From Geodermatophilus pulveris (GTDB taxonomy: Bacteria > Actinomycetota > Actinomycetes > Mycobacteriales > Geodermatophilaceae), in contig NZ_FZOO01000001.1 in NCBI RefSeq assembly GCF_900188375.1, positions 248,001-312,000 of the forward strand: a stretch of 64,000 nt of DNA. The letters are read 5' to 3'. Under the pieces are notes generated by a model that searched no databases, was not told the origin of the DNA, and saw only the letters and a program-made list of their open reading frames with translations. The position numbers and the translations under genes were made by a program. Of this stretch, positions 16,455 to 24,630 are shown piece by piece; within the stretch, counting starts at the first letter, position 1; every line of letters begins with the position of its first letter.

Positions 16455-17381
16455 GTGGCTACTGCCATGCAACGACCCCCTCCCAGAGCCAGCAAGGCTG
16501 TCTTCGCTGTTCTTCTGTTCTATTTCCTTCCCATTACTTTCAGCGAAGACATGTTGTATGCTGCCGAGCTGACTGTCGAGATGCCGCTTCCTGCTGTGGC
16601 ACTTCCCCTCCTCGATAGCGTTCTGCTTTTCATCTCGTACCTTCTCGTCAAGCTCGTGTGGCGACAGAACATCCGCGTCAGCAGGCGCCATCGGGTCGCC
16701 TGGCGGATTGCCGCTGGCGGAACCGTCGCTCTCGACTCGATTCGGGCATTCGTCGCCGTCCCGATTTTTGGCGGCGCATTCTATCGCATTCCAGCAGGGC
16801 TTGAGCTCGCCACCTCTACCGCCTATGTCGCCTCGATGGCAATGCTCGTATTGGCCACATTTGCGGTGACTCCGCGCGAAGCCATCCGCCGTCGCGGCGA
16901 GGGTTGGGCCGACTTCTCTGCGACCATCCCGCTACTCGTGGGAGCATTCGTCAGCTATATGGCCGCTATCCTGTGGGAAGGTCAAATCGGTATTGCGGCT
17001 GTACGGACCGATTGTGCGGAGGACTGTTCTGGTTCGATCGATCCGGAGTACTTCGCGCAGCTCAGTCAAATCATCTTGCTGCTGTTGATCGGCGTCGGAC
17101 TGGAATCTAGCCATTTCAGGCGAGCGCTGAGGAGCAGTGCTCAACGAGCGGGGCTGGCGGTCATGGTGCTCATCCTCTTCTTAGGCGAGGTGTTGGCCCT
17201 TTCCGCGCTGGTGCGTTCCAATCAGGGTGAGGCGGACGACGTACTCAACGAAGGGCATGAGTATTTCGCCTTCTTGTTTGTGGTGCAGGCGGCCGCCGTC
17301 GGACTGGCTGCGCTCGCTTGGGCCCTGTTGGCCAACAGCAGCGAACTCAGCACCAGCGAGCACGGCGATACTCGGGAATGA
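16455..17381 (+). CDS. Hypothetical multi-pass membrane protein, low GC, probably acquired
   Basis: Not recognised. The 308-residue protein has about eight hydrophobic segments, for example near residues 12-27, 44-64, 175-195 and 255-290. An extracytoplasmic-looking loop carries a Cys pair (DCAEDCSGS). Base use differs from the neighbours: three 60-base lines counted by hand (16621, 16681, 16741) hold 31, 43 and 36 G+C, against 45 in a deoC line (15841). It contains an in-frame TTA codon at 17181, rare in such genomes. GTG 16455 was chosen for the AAGGAG 8 nt before it. It interrupts an otherwise nucleoside-related stretch, which suggests horizontal transfer. Confidence 0.75.
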   Translation: MATAMQRPPPRASKAVFAVLLFYFLPITFSEDMLYAAELTVEMPLPAVALPLLDSVLLFISYLLVKLVWRQNIRVSRRHRVAWRIAAGGTVALDSIRAFVAVPIFGGAFYRIPAGLELATSTAYVASMAMLVLATFAVTPREAIRRRGEGWADFSATIPLLVGAFVSYMAAILWEGQIGIAAVRTDCAEDCSGSIDPEYFAQLSQIILLLLIGVGLESSHFRRALRSSAQRAGLAVMVLILFLGEVLALSALVRSNQGEADDVLNEGHEYFAFLFVVQAAAVGLAALAWALLANSSELSTSEHGDTRE

Positions 17382-17471
17382 TCAACAGCGATTGGATAGG
17401 CGAACCGCCGGACCGGCCCAGGCCACCGATTGCGCCACCTCGGGCGCGGCGCCGTGCGCCGCGTCGCCCGT

Positions 17472-17477
17472 TACGGT
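17472..17477 (+). promoter_or_regulatory. -10 box TACGGT for leaderless upp
   Basis: TACGGT lies 7 nt before GTG 17485. No Shine-Dalgarno sequence is present between them. Confidence 0.6.
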
Positions 17478-17484
17478 GGCGCGC

Positions 17485-18108
17485 GTGCAGCTCACCGTGG
17501 TCGACCACCCGCTGGCCCGTGCCCGCCTGACCCGCATGCGCGACGAGCGGACCGACAACGCGGCGTTCCGCGCGGCGCTGGCCGAGCTGACCCAGATGCT
17601 GGTCTACGAGGCGACCCGCGACCTGCCGATCACCGAGGAGCCGATCACCACGCCGGTCACCGCGACCACCGGCTACCGGCTGGCCGCGCCGCCGCTGATC
17701 GTGCCGGTGCTGCGCGCCGGGCTCGGCATGGCCGACACCGCGCACGGGATGCTGCCGGAGTCCCAGATGGGCTTCGTCGGCCTGGCGCGCAACGAGCACA
17801 CCTTCCAGCCGGAGGCCTACATGGCCTCGCTGCCGGCGTCCCTGGTCGACCGTCAGGTGTTCGTCCTGGACCCGATGCTGGCCACCGGCGGCTCGCTGGT
17901 GCACTGCTGCGGGCTGCTCACCCAGCGCGGCGCCACCGCGATCACCGTGCTGTGCGCGCTGGCCGCCCCGGAGGGCATCCGCCGGCTCGAAGGGAGCGGG
18001 CTGCCGCTGCGGGTGTTCACCGCCTCGGTCGACGAGGGGCTCAACGACAAGGCCTACATCGTCCCGGGCCTCGGCGACGCCGGCGACCGGCAGTTCGGGG
18101 CGGTCTGA
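17485..18108 (+). CDS. upp: Uracil phosphoribosyltransferase
   Basis: Converts uracil plus PRPP to UMP, recovering the uracil released by pyrimidine nucleoside phosphorylase. The 207-residue protein is standard length, with [13 protein letters not shown], the PRPP-binding [12 protein letters not shown] and the C-terminal uracil-binding [23 protein letters not shown] 17485 follows a TACGGT box by 7 nt. The reading frame is open upstream, but that part has no UPRT similarity and includes the end of the low-GC gene. Confidence 0.95.
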   Translation: MQLTVVDHPLARARLTRMRDERTDNAAFRAALAELTQMLVYEATRDLPITEEPITTPVTATTGYRLAAPPLIVPVLRAGLGMADTAHGMLPESQMGFVGLARNEHTFQPEAYMASLPASLVDRQVFVLDPMLATGGSLVHCCGLLTQRGATAITVLCALAAPEGIRRLEGSGLPLRVFTASVDEGLNDKAYIVPGLGDAGDRQFGAV

Positions 18109-18110
18109 CC

Positions 18111-19001
18111 GTGCGGTTCGGCGTGCTGGGCACCGGCCACTGGGCGCGGACCGTCCACGCGGCCGCGCTGGCCGCCCACCCGACCGCCGAGCTGGTCGGC
18201 GTCTGGGGCCGCGACCCGGGCCGGGCCCGGGAGGTCGGCGCGGAGTTCGACGTCCCCGGCTCCGCGGACCTGGCCGGGCTGCTGGACCGGGTGGACGCCG
18301 TGGCGATCGCCGTCCCCCCGTCGGTGCAGGTGGAGCTGGCCGAGCAGGCCGCGGCCGCCGGGAGGCACCTGCTGCTGGAGAAGCCGATCGGGCTCTCGCT
18401 CGGCGAGGCCGACCGGGTGGTCGCCGCGGTGCGCTCGACCGGCGTCGCCTCGGTCGTGTTCTTCACCTTCCGCTTCCAGGCCGGGACGTCGACCTGGCTG
18501 ACCCAGGCCGCCCGCACCCGGCTGGCCGGGGGCGCCGCCTCGTGGCTGAGCGCGCTGGCCGGCAGCCCCTTCGACTCGGCCTGGCGCCGCCAGCACGGCG
18601 CGCTGTGGGACATCGGCCCGCACGCCCTGTCCCTGCTGGTGCCCGCGCTGGGCCCGGTGGTGTCGGTGCAGGCCGGCGCCGGGGCGGGCGACACCGTGCA
18701 CCTGGTGCTGCAGCACGCGACCCCGGGGGTGGCCTCCACGGTGACCCTGTCGCACACCGCGGCGCCGCTGTCGACGGGCATCGAGTTCTCCGTGCACGGG
18801 GACGCCGGCCGGCTGGTGCTCCTGCCGGACACCGAGAGCCCGGTCGAGTCGTTCGCCGTCGCGGTCGACGAGCTGGCCGCCGCCGCGGTGACCGGCGGGA
18901 CGCACCCGTGCGACGTCGGCTTCGCCCGCGACGTCGTGGCGGTGCTGGACACCGCGGTCCGCGCGCTGCGCTCCGGCTGCCGGGAGCCGGTCGGCGGCTG
19001 A
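18111..19001 (+). CDS. Gfo/Idh/MocA-family oxidoreductase
   Basis: Predicted NAD(P)-dependent sugar/polyol-type dehydrogenase, substrate unknown. The 296-residue protein begins with a Rossmann motif FGVLGTGHWA, then DAVAIAVPPSVQVELAEQA and the family-typical EKPIGLSLGEAD carrying the catalytic-region Lys. A WDIGPHALSLL stretch follows in the C-terminal domain. GTG 18111 is two bases after the upp stop, so it is likely co-transcribed with upp, without an obvious metabolic link. Confidence 0.85.
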   Translation: MRFGVLGTGHWARTVHAAALAAHPTAELVGVWGRDPGRAREVGAEFDVPGSADLAGLLDRVDAVAIAVPPSVQVELAEQAAAAGRHLLLEKPIGLSLGEADRVVAAVRSTGVASVVFFTFRFQAGTSTWLTQAARTRLAGGAASWLSALAGSPFDSAWRRQHGALWDIGPHALSLLVPALGPVVSVQAGAGAGDTVHLVLQHATPGVASTVTLSHTAAPLSTGIEFSVHGDAGRLVLLPDTESPVESFAVAVDELAAAAVTGGTHPCDVGFARDVVAVLDTAVRALRSGCREPVGG

Positions 19002-19028
19002 GCCGGCCCCGGACGACAGGGAGACGAC

Positions 19029-19427
19029 GTGGACGCCGGACGCTGGTACCTGCCCCGGGGCCGGATGCGGCGGCGGGTCTTCTGGCTGCGCTACTTCCTG
19101 CCGATCCTCGCCGTCCAGGTGGCCGCCGGCACCCTCGACGTGCTCCTCGGCCTGGCCGGCACCGCGCCGGCCACGGGGGAGGGGTTCGTCTTCTCCAGCA
19201 CGGCCGGGCCGATCGGCATGGCCGCCTCGCTGGCCACCCTGGTGCCGACAGTCGCGTCCACGGTGACCCGCCTGCACGACCGCGGGCACTCGGCCTGGTG
19301 GCTGCTCCTGCTGCTCGTGCCCCTCGTCGGCGTGCTGGTGCTGGTCGTGCAGACCTGGTTCCTGCGCGGGCAGGACACGCCGAACCGCCACGGCCCGCCG
19401 CCGCACCGGTCGGTGCCCGCGTCCTGA
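19029..19427 (+). CDS. DUF805 family small membrane protein
   Basis: Function unknown. The 132-residue protein has the DUF805 pattern: an N-terminal RRVFWLRYFLP segment, a second and third hydrophobic stretch, TVTRLHDRGHSAWWLLLLLVPLVG (RLHDxG motif), and a cytoplasmic tail with NRHGPPP. About four transmembrane segments. GTG 19029 has GGGAG a few bases upstream. It probably closes the upp-oxidoreductase group. Confidence 0.85.
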   Translation: MDAGRWYLPRGRMRRRVFWLRYFLPILAVQVAAGTLDVLLGLAGTAPATGEGFVFSSTAGPIGMAASLATLVPTVASTVTRLHDRGHSAWWLLLLLVPLVGVLVLVVQTWFLRGQDTPNRHGPPPHRSVPAS

Positions 19428-19467
19428 CCGCCCGACGGCGGGGGCAGGACGCCCCGGCAGCGGTGTC

Positions 19468-19473
19468 TACGGT
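19468..19473 (+). promoter_or_regulatory. -10 box TACGGT for the tartrate dehydratase gene
   Basis: TACGGT lies 7 nt before GTG 19481, the same leaderless arrangement as upp. Confidence 0.55.
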
Positions 19474-19480
19474 GACGGGC

Positions 19481-20656
19481 GTGCGCATCGTCGACGTCCG
19501 TGAGCAGACCGTCCCCATCGAGGCGGACATGTCCAACGCCTTCATCAACTTCTCGAAGATGACCGTCAGCGTGCTGGCGATCGTCACCGACGAGGTGCGC
19601 GACGGGCAGCCGGTGGTCGGGTACGGCTTCAACTCCAACGGCCGGTACGCCCAGGGTGGCCTGCTCCGCGAGCGGATCGTCCCCCGGGTGCTGGAGGCGG
19701 CGCCGGAGAGCCTGGTCGGCGAGCACGGCGACCTGGACCCGGAGCTGATCTGGCGGGCGGCCATGCGCGACGAGAAGCCCGGCGGGCACGGCGACCGCGC
19801 CGTCGCGATGGGCATCTTGGACATGGCCTCCTGGGACCTCGCCGCCAAGCTGGCCGGCGTCCCGCTGTACCGCCTGCTCAGCGACCGCGCCCGGGACCCC
19901 CGCACGCCGGCCGAGCCCCTGGAGCGGGTCTGGGTGTACGCCGCCGGCGGCTACTACTACCCGGACCGCGGGATCGAGGCCCTGCAGGACGAGATGCGCT
20001 CCTACCTGGACCTGGGCTACCGCACGGTGAAGATGAAGATCGGCGGGGCGCCGCTGGAGCAGGACGTGCGGCGCATCGAGGCCGTCCTCGCCGTCCTGCC
20101 CGAGGGCTGCGACCTCGCCGTCGACGCCAACGGGCGCTTCTCCCTCGAGCAGGCCCTGGCCTACGCCGACGCGCTGTCGGCCTACCCGCTGCGCTGGTAC
20201 GAGGAGGCCGGTGACCCCCTGGACTTCGAGGAGCTGCGGGCGCTGGCCGAGCGGTACGAGGGCCCGCTGGCCACGGGGGAGAACCTGCTGTCCTTCCCCG
20301 AGGCCCGCAACCTGATCCGCTACGGGGGCCTGCGCGCCGACCGGGACGTGCTGCAGATGGACCCGGCGCTCAGCTACGGGCTGACGGAGTTCCGCCGCAC
20401 CGTCGGCATGCTGTTCGACGCCGGCTGGGACCCGAACCGGTGCGTCCCGCACGGCGGCCACCAGTTCAACCTGTCCATCGCCGCGGCCTTCCACCTGTAC
20501 GGCTGCGAGTCCTACCCGGGCATCTTCGCGCCCTTCGGCGGCTTCGCCGACGGGTACCCGATCGAGGACGGCCACGTGCGCCTGCCCGACGCGCCGGGCA
20601 TCGGGCTGGAGCTCAAGGCCGGGCTCGCCCCCGTGCTGGCGGCCGTCCGGGGCTGA
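19481..20656 (+). CDS. tarD: D(-)-tartrate dehydratase, enolase superfamily
   Basis: Predicted to dehydrate D-tartrate to oxaloacetate in the mandelate-racemase branch of the enolase superfamily. The 391 residues follow Bradyrhizobium TarD as I recall it from N- to C-terminus: VGYGFNSNGRYAQGGL, NEKPGGHG-like DEKPGGHG, YAAGGYYYP, catalytic KMK (Lys184/Lys186), metal ligands in AVDANGR, YEEAGDP and ATGENL, and His324 in PHGGHQ. The first conserved residue cluster begins right after GTG 19481. A TctCBA transporter lies convergent next door and could import tartrate. The exact substrate stereochemistry is inferred from family resemblance. Confidence 0.82.
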   Translation: MRIVDVREQTVPIEADMSNAFINFSKMTVSVLAIVTDEVRDGQPVVGYGFNSNGRYAQGGLLRERIVPRVLEAAPESLVGEHGDLDPELIWRAAMRDEKPGGHGDRAVAMGILDMASWDLAAKLAGVPLYRLLSDRARDPRTPAEPLERVWVYAAGGYYYPDRGIEALQDEMRSYLDLGYRTVKMKIGGAPLEQDVRRIEAVLAVLPEGCDLAVDANGRFSLEQALAYADALSAYPLRWYEEAGDPLDFEELRALAERYEGPLATGENLLSFPEARNLIRYGGLRADRDVLQMDPALSYGLTEFRRTVGMLFDAGWDPNRCVPHGGHQFNLSIAAAFHLYGCESYPGIFAPFGGFADGYPIEDGHVRLPDAPGIGLELKAGLAPVLAAVRG

Positions 20657-20682
20657 CCGGCCCGCCCTCGACCGCCGGCCGG

Positions 20683-22248
20683 TCAGCGGCGCGCGGCGCC
20701 GTCCCCGGTCCCGGCCTGCGCCGGCTGGGGCGGGCGGGAGCCGTCGTCCTCCTCGACGAACACGACCTCGCGCTTGCGGCGCACCGTGGGCAGCACGGCG
20801 ACGACGAAGGCGACCACCGCCAGGACCAGCAGGGTCAGCGACAGCGGCCGGGTCACGAACACCGTGGCGTCGCCCTGCGAGATGGTCAGCGCGCGGCGGA
20901 CGTACTCCTCGAGCAGCGGTCCCAGGACGAAGCCCAGCAGCAGCGGTGCCGGCTCGCAGCCCAGCTTGATGAGCCCGTAGCCGAGGACGGCGAAGAAGGC
21001 GATGGCGTAGACGTCGAAGGCGTTGAGGTTGATCGAGAACGTGCCGATGGCCGCGAACCCGATGATCGCCGGGAACAGCCAGCGGTACGGGATGGCGAGC
21101 ATCTTCACCCACAGCCCGATCAGCGGCAGGTTGAGCAGCACCAGGAACAGGTTGCCGATCCAGAAGGAGACGATCAGGCCCCAGAAGAGCCCGGGCTCCT
21201 CGTTGATCACGTTGGGGCCCGGGACGATGCCCTGGATGAGCAGCGCCCCGATGAGCAGCGCCATGACCGCGTTCGCCGGCAGGCCGAGGGTGAGCAGCGG
21301 GATGAAGGAGGTCTGCGCGGCGGCGTTGTTCGCCGACTCCGGGCCGGCGACGCCCTGGATGGCGCCCCGGCCGAACTCCTGCGGGTCCTTGGCGGCGCGC
21401 TTCTCGGTGGAGTAGGAGATGAACGACGCGAGCACGTGCCCCGCGCCGGGGAGGACGCCGAGCGCGGAGCCCAGGGCGGTGCCGCGCAGCACCGGCATCC
21501 GGATGCGGCGGAAGTCCTCCCGGGTGAGCCAGAGGTCCTGGACCTTCTTGACCACGACCGACCGCACCATCGAGCCCTCGAGGTTGCGGAGGATCTCGGC
21601 CACGCCGAACAGGCCGACCGCGAGCGAGACGAAGTCCAGGCCGTCGAACAGCTCCCGCTGGCCGAAGGTGAACCGCGGCGTGCCCGAGCCGATGTCCTGC
21701 CCGACGGTGCCCAGCAGCAGGCCGAGCACGATCATGGCCAGCGCCTTGAGCGTCGACCCGCTGGCCAGCGTGATCGAGGCGATGAGGCCGAGCAGGATCA
21801 GCGAGGCGAGCTCGGCCGGCCCGAAGTCCAGCGCGAGCCGGGACAGCGGGGTGGCCAGCAGCGCCACGAGGAGCGTGGCCACGCTACCGGCGAAGAAGGA
21901 GCCCAGCGCCGCGGTGGCCAGGGCCTTGCCGGCGCGGCCCTGCTTGGCCATCTGGTGGCCGTCGATGGCCGTCACGGCAGCCGACGACTCACCGGGCAGG
22001 TTGATCAGGATGGCCGTCGTCGACCCGCCGTACTGGGCGCCGTAGTAGATGCCGGCCAGCATGATCAGCGAGGTGGCCGGGTCGAAGCCGAAGGTGATCG
22101 GCAGCAGCAGGGCCATGGTGGCGGTCGGCCCGATGCCGGGCAGCACCCCGACCGCGGTGCCGAGGGTGACGCCGATGAGGCAGAAGAGCAGGTTGACCGG
22201 CGTGAACGCCGTCTCGAACCCGAGGGCGAGGCTGTCGAGGATGCCCAC
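20683..22248 (-). CDS. tctA: Tripartite tricarboxylate transporter, large membrane subunit TctA
   Basis: Twelve-TM-class transport subunit of a TTT-family (TctCBA) uptake system, 521 residues. Typical motifs: TAVGVLPGIGPTATMALLLP, GIYYGAQYGGSTTAIL, NLPGESSAAVTAIDG, and a second GALPGAG-type motif as GVLPGAGHVLASF. The C-terminal cytoplasmic tail is short and charged. Last gene of the minus-strand tctC-tctB-tctA operon, convergent with the tartrate dehydratase gene only 26 bases away. Substrate probably a small di/tricarboxylate such as tartrate. Confidence 0.92.
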   Translation of the reverse strand: MGILDSLALGFETAFTPVNLLFCLIGVTLGTAVGVLPGIGPTATMALLLPITFGFDPATSLIMLAGIYYGAQYGGSTTAILINLPGESSAAVTAIDGHQMAKQGRAGKALATAALGSFFAGSVATLLVALLATPLSRLALDFGPAELASLILLGLIASITLASGSTLKALAMIVLGLLLGTVGQDIGSGTPRFTFGQRELFDGLDFVSLAVGLFGVAEILRNLEGSMVRSVVVKKVQDLWLTREDFRRIRMPVLRGTALGSALGVLPGAGHVLASFISYSTEKRAAKDPQEFGRGAIQGVAGPESANNAAAQTSFIPLLTLGLPANAVMALLIGALLIQGIVPGPNVINEEPGLFWGLIVSFWIGNLFLVLLNLPLIGLWVKMLAIPYRWLFPAIIGFAAIGTFSINLNAFDVYAIAFFAVLGYGLIKLGCEPAPLLLGFVLGPLLEEYVRRALTISQGDATVFVTRPLSLTLLVLAVVAFVVAVLPTVRRKREVVFVEEDDGSRPPQPAQAGTGDGAARR

Positions 22249-22255
22249 GGCCCGG

Positions 22256-22717
22256 TCAGCCCCCGAGCCAGGGGCCGACGAGCGACAACCGCAGCTGCAG
22301 CGCGACCACGAAGATCAGCACGCTGAGCGCGGTCAGGCTCGCAGCGATGACCACGGCCGGGACGACGCGGACGCCGCGGCCGGCCAGGGCGGCCAGCAGC
22401 ACCGACACGAACAGCGCGGGCACCAGGCCCAGGTCACGGACCGTGGCGCCGAAGAACAGGATGGCGGCGATGAGCAGGACGAGGGACCGCCACGGCACCG
22501 TGCCCAGGTCGCCGCCCTCGCCGGCGACGAAGCCCTTGACGGCGATCGAGATGCCCAGCAGGACCAGGATCGCGCCGAGGACCAGCGGGAAGAACCCCGG
22601 TCCCATGCGCAGCGCGGTGCCGATGTCGTAGGTCGAGGCGGTGACGGCGAAGGCCAGGCCGAAGCCGGTGAACACCGCGCCCGCCAGGAGGTCCTTGCGT
22701 GCGTCCTGCAGTTTCAT
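22256..22717 (-). CDS. tctB: Tripartite tricarboxylate transporter, small membrane subunit TctB
   Basis: Four-TM small subunit of the TTT transporter, 153 residues, with KDLLAGAVFTGFGLAFAV at the first segment and the usual RMGPGFFPLVLGAILVLLG loop before the second. ATG 22717 was chosen for GAGGA about 6 nt upstream; further upstream in-frame sequence is poor. Separated from tctC by a 20-bp perfect hairpin, and from tctA by 7 bases. Confidence 0.9.
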   Translation of the reverse strand: MKLQDARKDLLAGAVFTGFGLAFAVTASTYDIGTALRMGPGFFPLVLGAILVLLGISIAVKGFVAGEGGDLGTVPWRSLVLLIAAILFFGATVRDLGLVPALFVSVLLAALAGRGVRVVPAVVIAASLTALSVLIFVVALQLRLSLVGPWLGG

Positions 22718-22740
22718 GCGTGTCCTCAGGTCTCGGGGAC

Positions 22741-22783
22741 GGCGGTGGGGCGGTGCGTCCCCAGGACGCACCGCCCCACCGCC
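22741..22783 (-). terminator. 20-bp perfect hairpin between tctC and tctB
   Basis: Two 20-base arms, perfectly complementary, flank a 3-base loop (plus-strand left arm 22741-22760, right arm 22764-22783). The hairpin starts 7 bases after the tctC stop in the direction of transcription and ends about 24 bases before tctB. Likely a partial terminator or mRNA stabiliser giving excess binding protein. Confidence 0.8.
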
Positions 22784-22790
22784 ACGGGCA

Positions 22791-23825
22791 TCAGTCCGCG
22801 GAGACGCCGGCCTCTTCGATGATGGGCTGCCAGAGGTCGATCTGGCTGGACAGCTGCTCGGTGTGCGCCTCGGGCGTGGCGTCCTCCTCGGGGACCGGGG
22901 TGGCGCCCAGCTCGGCCAGCTGGTCGATCACGTTCTGGTCGGTCAGCGCGACCTGGAGCGCGGCGGTGAGCTCCTCGACGATCGCGTCCGGGGTCTCGGT
23001 CGGCACGTAGAGGCCGTGCCACACGCCGACCTGCAGGTCAGGCAGGCCCGCCTCCTCGGTGGTCGGCAGGTCGGGCAGGCTCTCCACCCGCTCCGGCGTG
23101 GTCACCGCGTAGCCCTTGATCTCACCGGACTGGATCTGCCCGGTGGTGTTCGTGGTCTGGTCGCACATGATGTCGACCTGCCCGCCGACCAGGTCGGTCA
23201 GGGCCGGGCCGGTCCCCTCGTAGGCCACCTCGGTGAGGGTCGTGTCCGTCGCCTGCTGGAAGAGCAGGCCGCACAGCTGGGAGGCCGCGCCGATGCCGGC
23301 GTTGGCGATCGTGACGGTGTCCTGGTTCTCCTGGACGTAGGCCACCAGCTCCTCGAGCGTCGTCGGCTCGAGGTCGTTGCGGGCGACGATCGTCATCGGG
23401 ACCTCGGTGACCAGCCCGACCGTCTTGAAGTCCTCCAGCGGCGCGTAGGGCAGGTCGCTGTACAGCGACGGGGCCGTCGACATGCCGATGTGGTGCATCA
23501 GCACCGTGTAGCCGTCCGGCTCGGCCGAGGCGACCTGACCGGCCGCGATGGTGCCGCCGGCGCCCTCGACGTTCTGGACGACGACCGGCTGGCCGAGCTC
23601 CGCGCTCATCGGCTCCGCGATCAGCCGGGTGACCGTGTCGGTCGGCCCACCCGCCGAGAAGGGCACCACGAAGGTGATGTCGCCGTCCGGGTAGGACGCC
23701 GCGGCGTCCTCCCCGCCACCACCGCCACCGCCGCACGCGGCGAGCGTCAGCGTGGCGGCGGCCAGGCCGATCACCGAGCGGGAGCGGCGCGGGCGCGCGA
23801 TGTCGTACCGGGGGCCTCGTGGCAT
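22791..23825 (-). CDS. tctC: Tripartite tricarboxylate transporter substrate-binding lipoprotein TctC
   Basis: Periplasm-type binding receptor of the TTT system, here a membrane-anchored lipoprotein. The 344-residue protein has a basic N-terminus, hydrophobic VIGLAAATLTLAAC with lipobox Cys, then a Gly-rich linker. TTT receptor motifs include ITFVVPFSAGGPTDTVTRL, VVVQNVEGAGGTIAAGQVA, PDGYTVL and the C-terminal LPDLPTTEEAGLPDLQV. ATG 23825 has AAGGA 8 nt upstream. First gene of tctCBA. Confidence 0.92.
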   Translation of the reverse strand: MPRGPRYDIARPRRSRSVIGLAAATLTLAACGGGGGGGEDAAASYPDGDITFVVPFSAGGPTDTVTRLIAEPMSAELGQPVVVQNVEGAGGTIAAGQVASAEPDGYTVLMHHIGMSTAPSLYSDLPYAPLEDFKTVGLVTEVPMTIVARNDLEPTTLEELVAYVQENQDTVTIANAGIGAASQLCGLLFQQATDTTLTEVAYEGTGPALTDLVGGQVDIMCDQTTNTTGQIQSGEIKGYAVTTPERVESLPDLPTTEEAGLPDLQVGVWHGLYVPTETPDAIVEELTAALQVALTDQNVIDQLAELGATPVPEEDATPEAHTEQLSSQIDLWQPIIEEAGVSAD

Positions 23826-23869
23826 TGAGTGGTGTCCTTCTGAGTCGTGTACCGGCCAGGAGCGGCGGA

Positions 23870-23894
23870 ACGCTATCACCGGGCGTGACGCCCG
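23870..23894 (-). promoter_or_regulatory. tctC promoter with overlapping 15-bp palindrome
   Basis: On the minus strand a TAGCGT -10 box (23875-23870) is followed by a leader of about 38 nt and the AAGGA site of tctC. Immediately upstream of the box is a perfect palindrome, CGGGCGT-G-ACGCCCG (23880-23894), placed to block or recruit RNA polymerase. Regulator unknown. Confidence 0.5.
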
Positions 23895-23937
23895 CCACGC
23901 CGCGTGACCGTCTCGTGTCCTGCGACCCGGCGGCGGG

Positions 23938-24630
23938 TCAGGCGCCGAGGCGGTCGGCCAGCTCCTCGACGGAGTCCACCGACCAGTCGGCGTCCGGGTC
24001 GGCGGACGGCGGCACCACCCGCCCGCCGAACTCCGCGGGCCGGTGCACGTAGGCGGTCCGCAGCCCCCGCGCCCGCGCCGCCGCGAGGTCGTCGACGTGC
24101 GCGGCCACCATGACCACCGACGACGGCGGCACGGCCAGCAGCTGCGCCGCGGAGTCGTAGACCTCGGGGTCGGGCTTGTAGTGCCGCACGACCTCCGCGC
24201 CCAGCACGCAGTCCCAGGGCAGCCCCGACCGCCGGGCGAGGTCCACCTGCAGGGCGACGTTCCCGTTGGACAGCGGCGCCAGCACGAAGGACCGCCGCAG
24301 CCGGGTCAGGCCCGGCAGCACGTCGGGCCACGCGTCCAGCCGGTGCCAGGCGAGCACCAGCTCCTCCCGGACGTCGGGGCCCACGTCCGCCCGCCCCGCG
24401 TCGGCCAGCACGTCGTCCAGCGAGGCACGGTGCAGGGCGTCCAGCGGCGTCCACGGCAGGTCACCGGAGCGCACCCGCTGCATCGACGGCACGTACCGCC
24501 CGCGCCAGTCGTCGGCCAGCGCTTCGGCGTCCACCGCGGGCCCGAGCAGCCGGCGGACCTCCCGGGCCACGCCGCCGCGCCAGTCCACCACGGTGCCGAA
24601 GACGTCGAAGACCAGCGCGCGGACGTCCAC
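23938..24630 (-). CDS. HAD hydrolase, 2-haloacid dehalogenase-like
   Basis: Haloacid dehalogenase type II subfamily, 230 residues. The motif I nucleophile lies in ALVFDVFGTVVDWRGG, motif II in LAPLSNGN, the motif III Lys in HYKPDPEVY, and acidic motif IV in MVAAHVDDLAAARA. Real substrate uncertain: the subfamily includes dehalogenases and phosphatases, and the neighbourhood does not suggest haloacids. GTG 24630 shares one base with the stop of the sugar mutase gene, so it is the last gene of that operon. Confidence 0.85.
   Translation of the reverse strand: MDVRALVFDVFGTVVDWRGGVAREVRRLLGPAVDAEALADDWRGRYVPSMQRVRSGDLPWTPLDALHRASLDDVLADAGRADVGPDVREELVLAWHRLDAWPDVLPGLTRLRRSFVLAPLSNGNVALQVDLARRSGLPWDCVLGAEVVRHYKPDPEVYDSAAQLLAVPPSSVVMVAAHVDDLAAARARGLRTAYVHRPAEFGGRVVPPSADPDADWSVDSVEELADRLGA

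Noticed and set aside
17227-17484. Longer upp reading frame beginning inside the low-GC gene
   Set aside because: The extra residues have no UPRT similarity, and a TACGGT box 7 nt before GTG 17485 fits the shorter protein.
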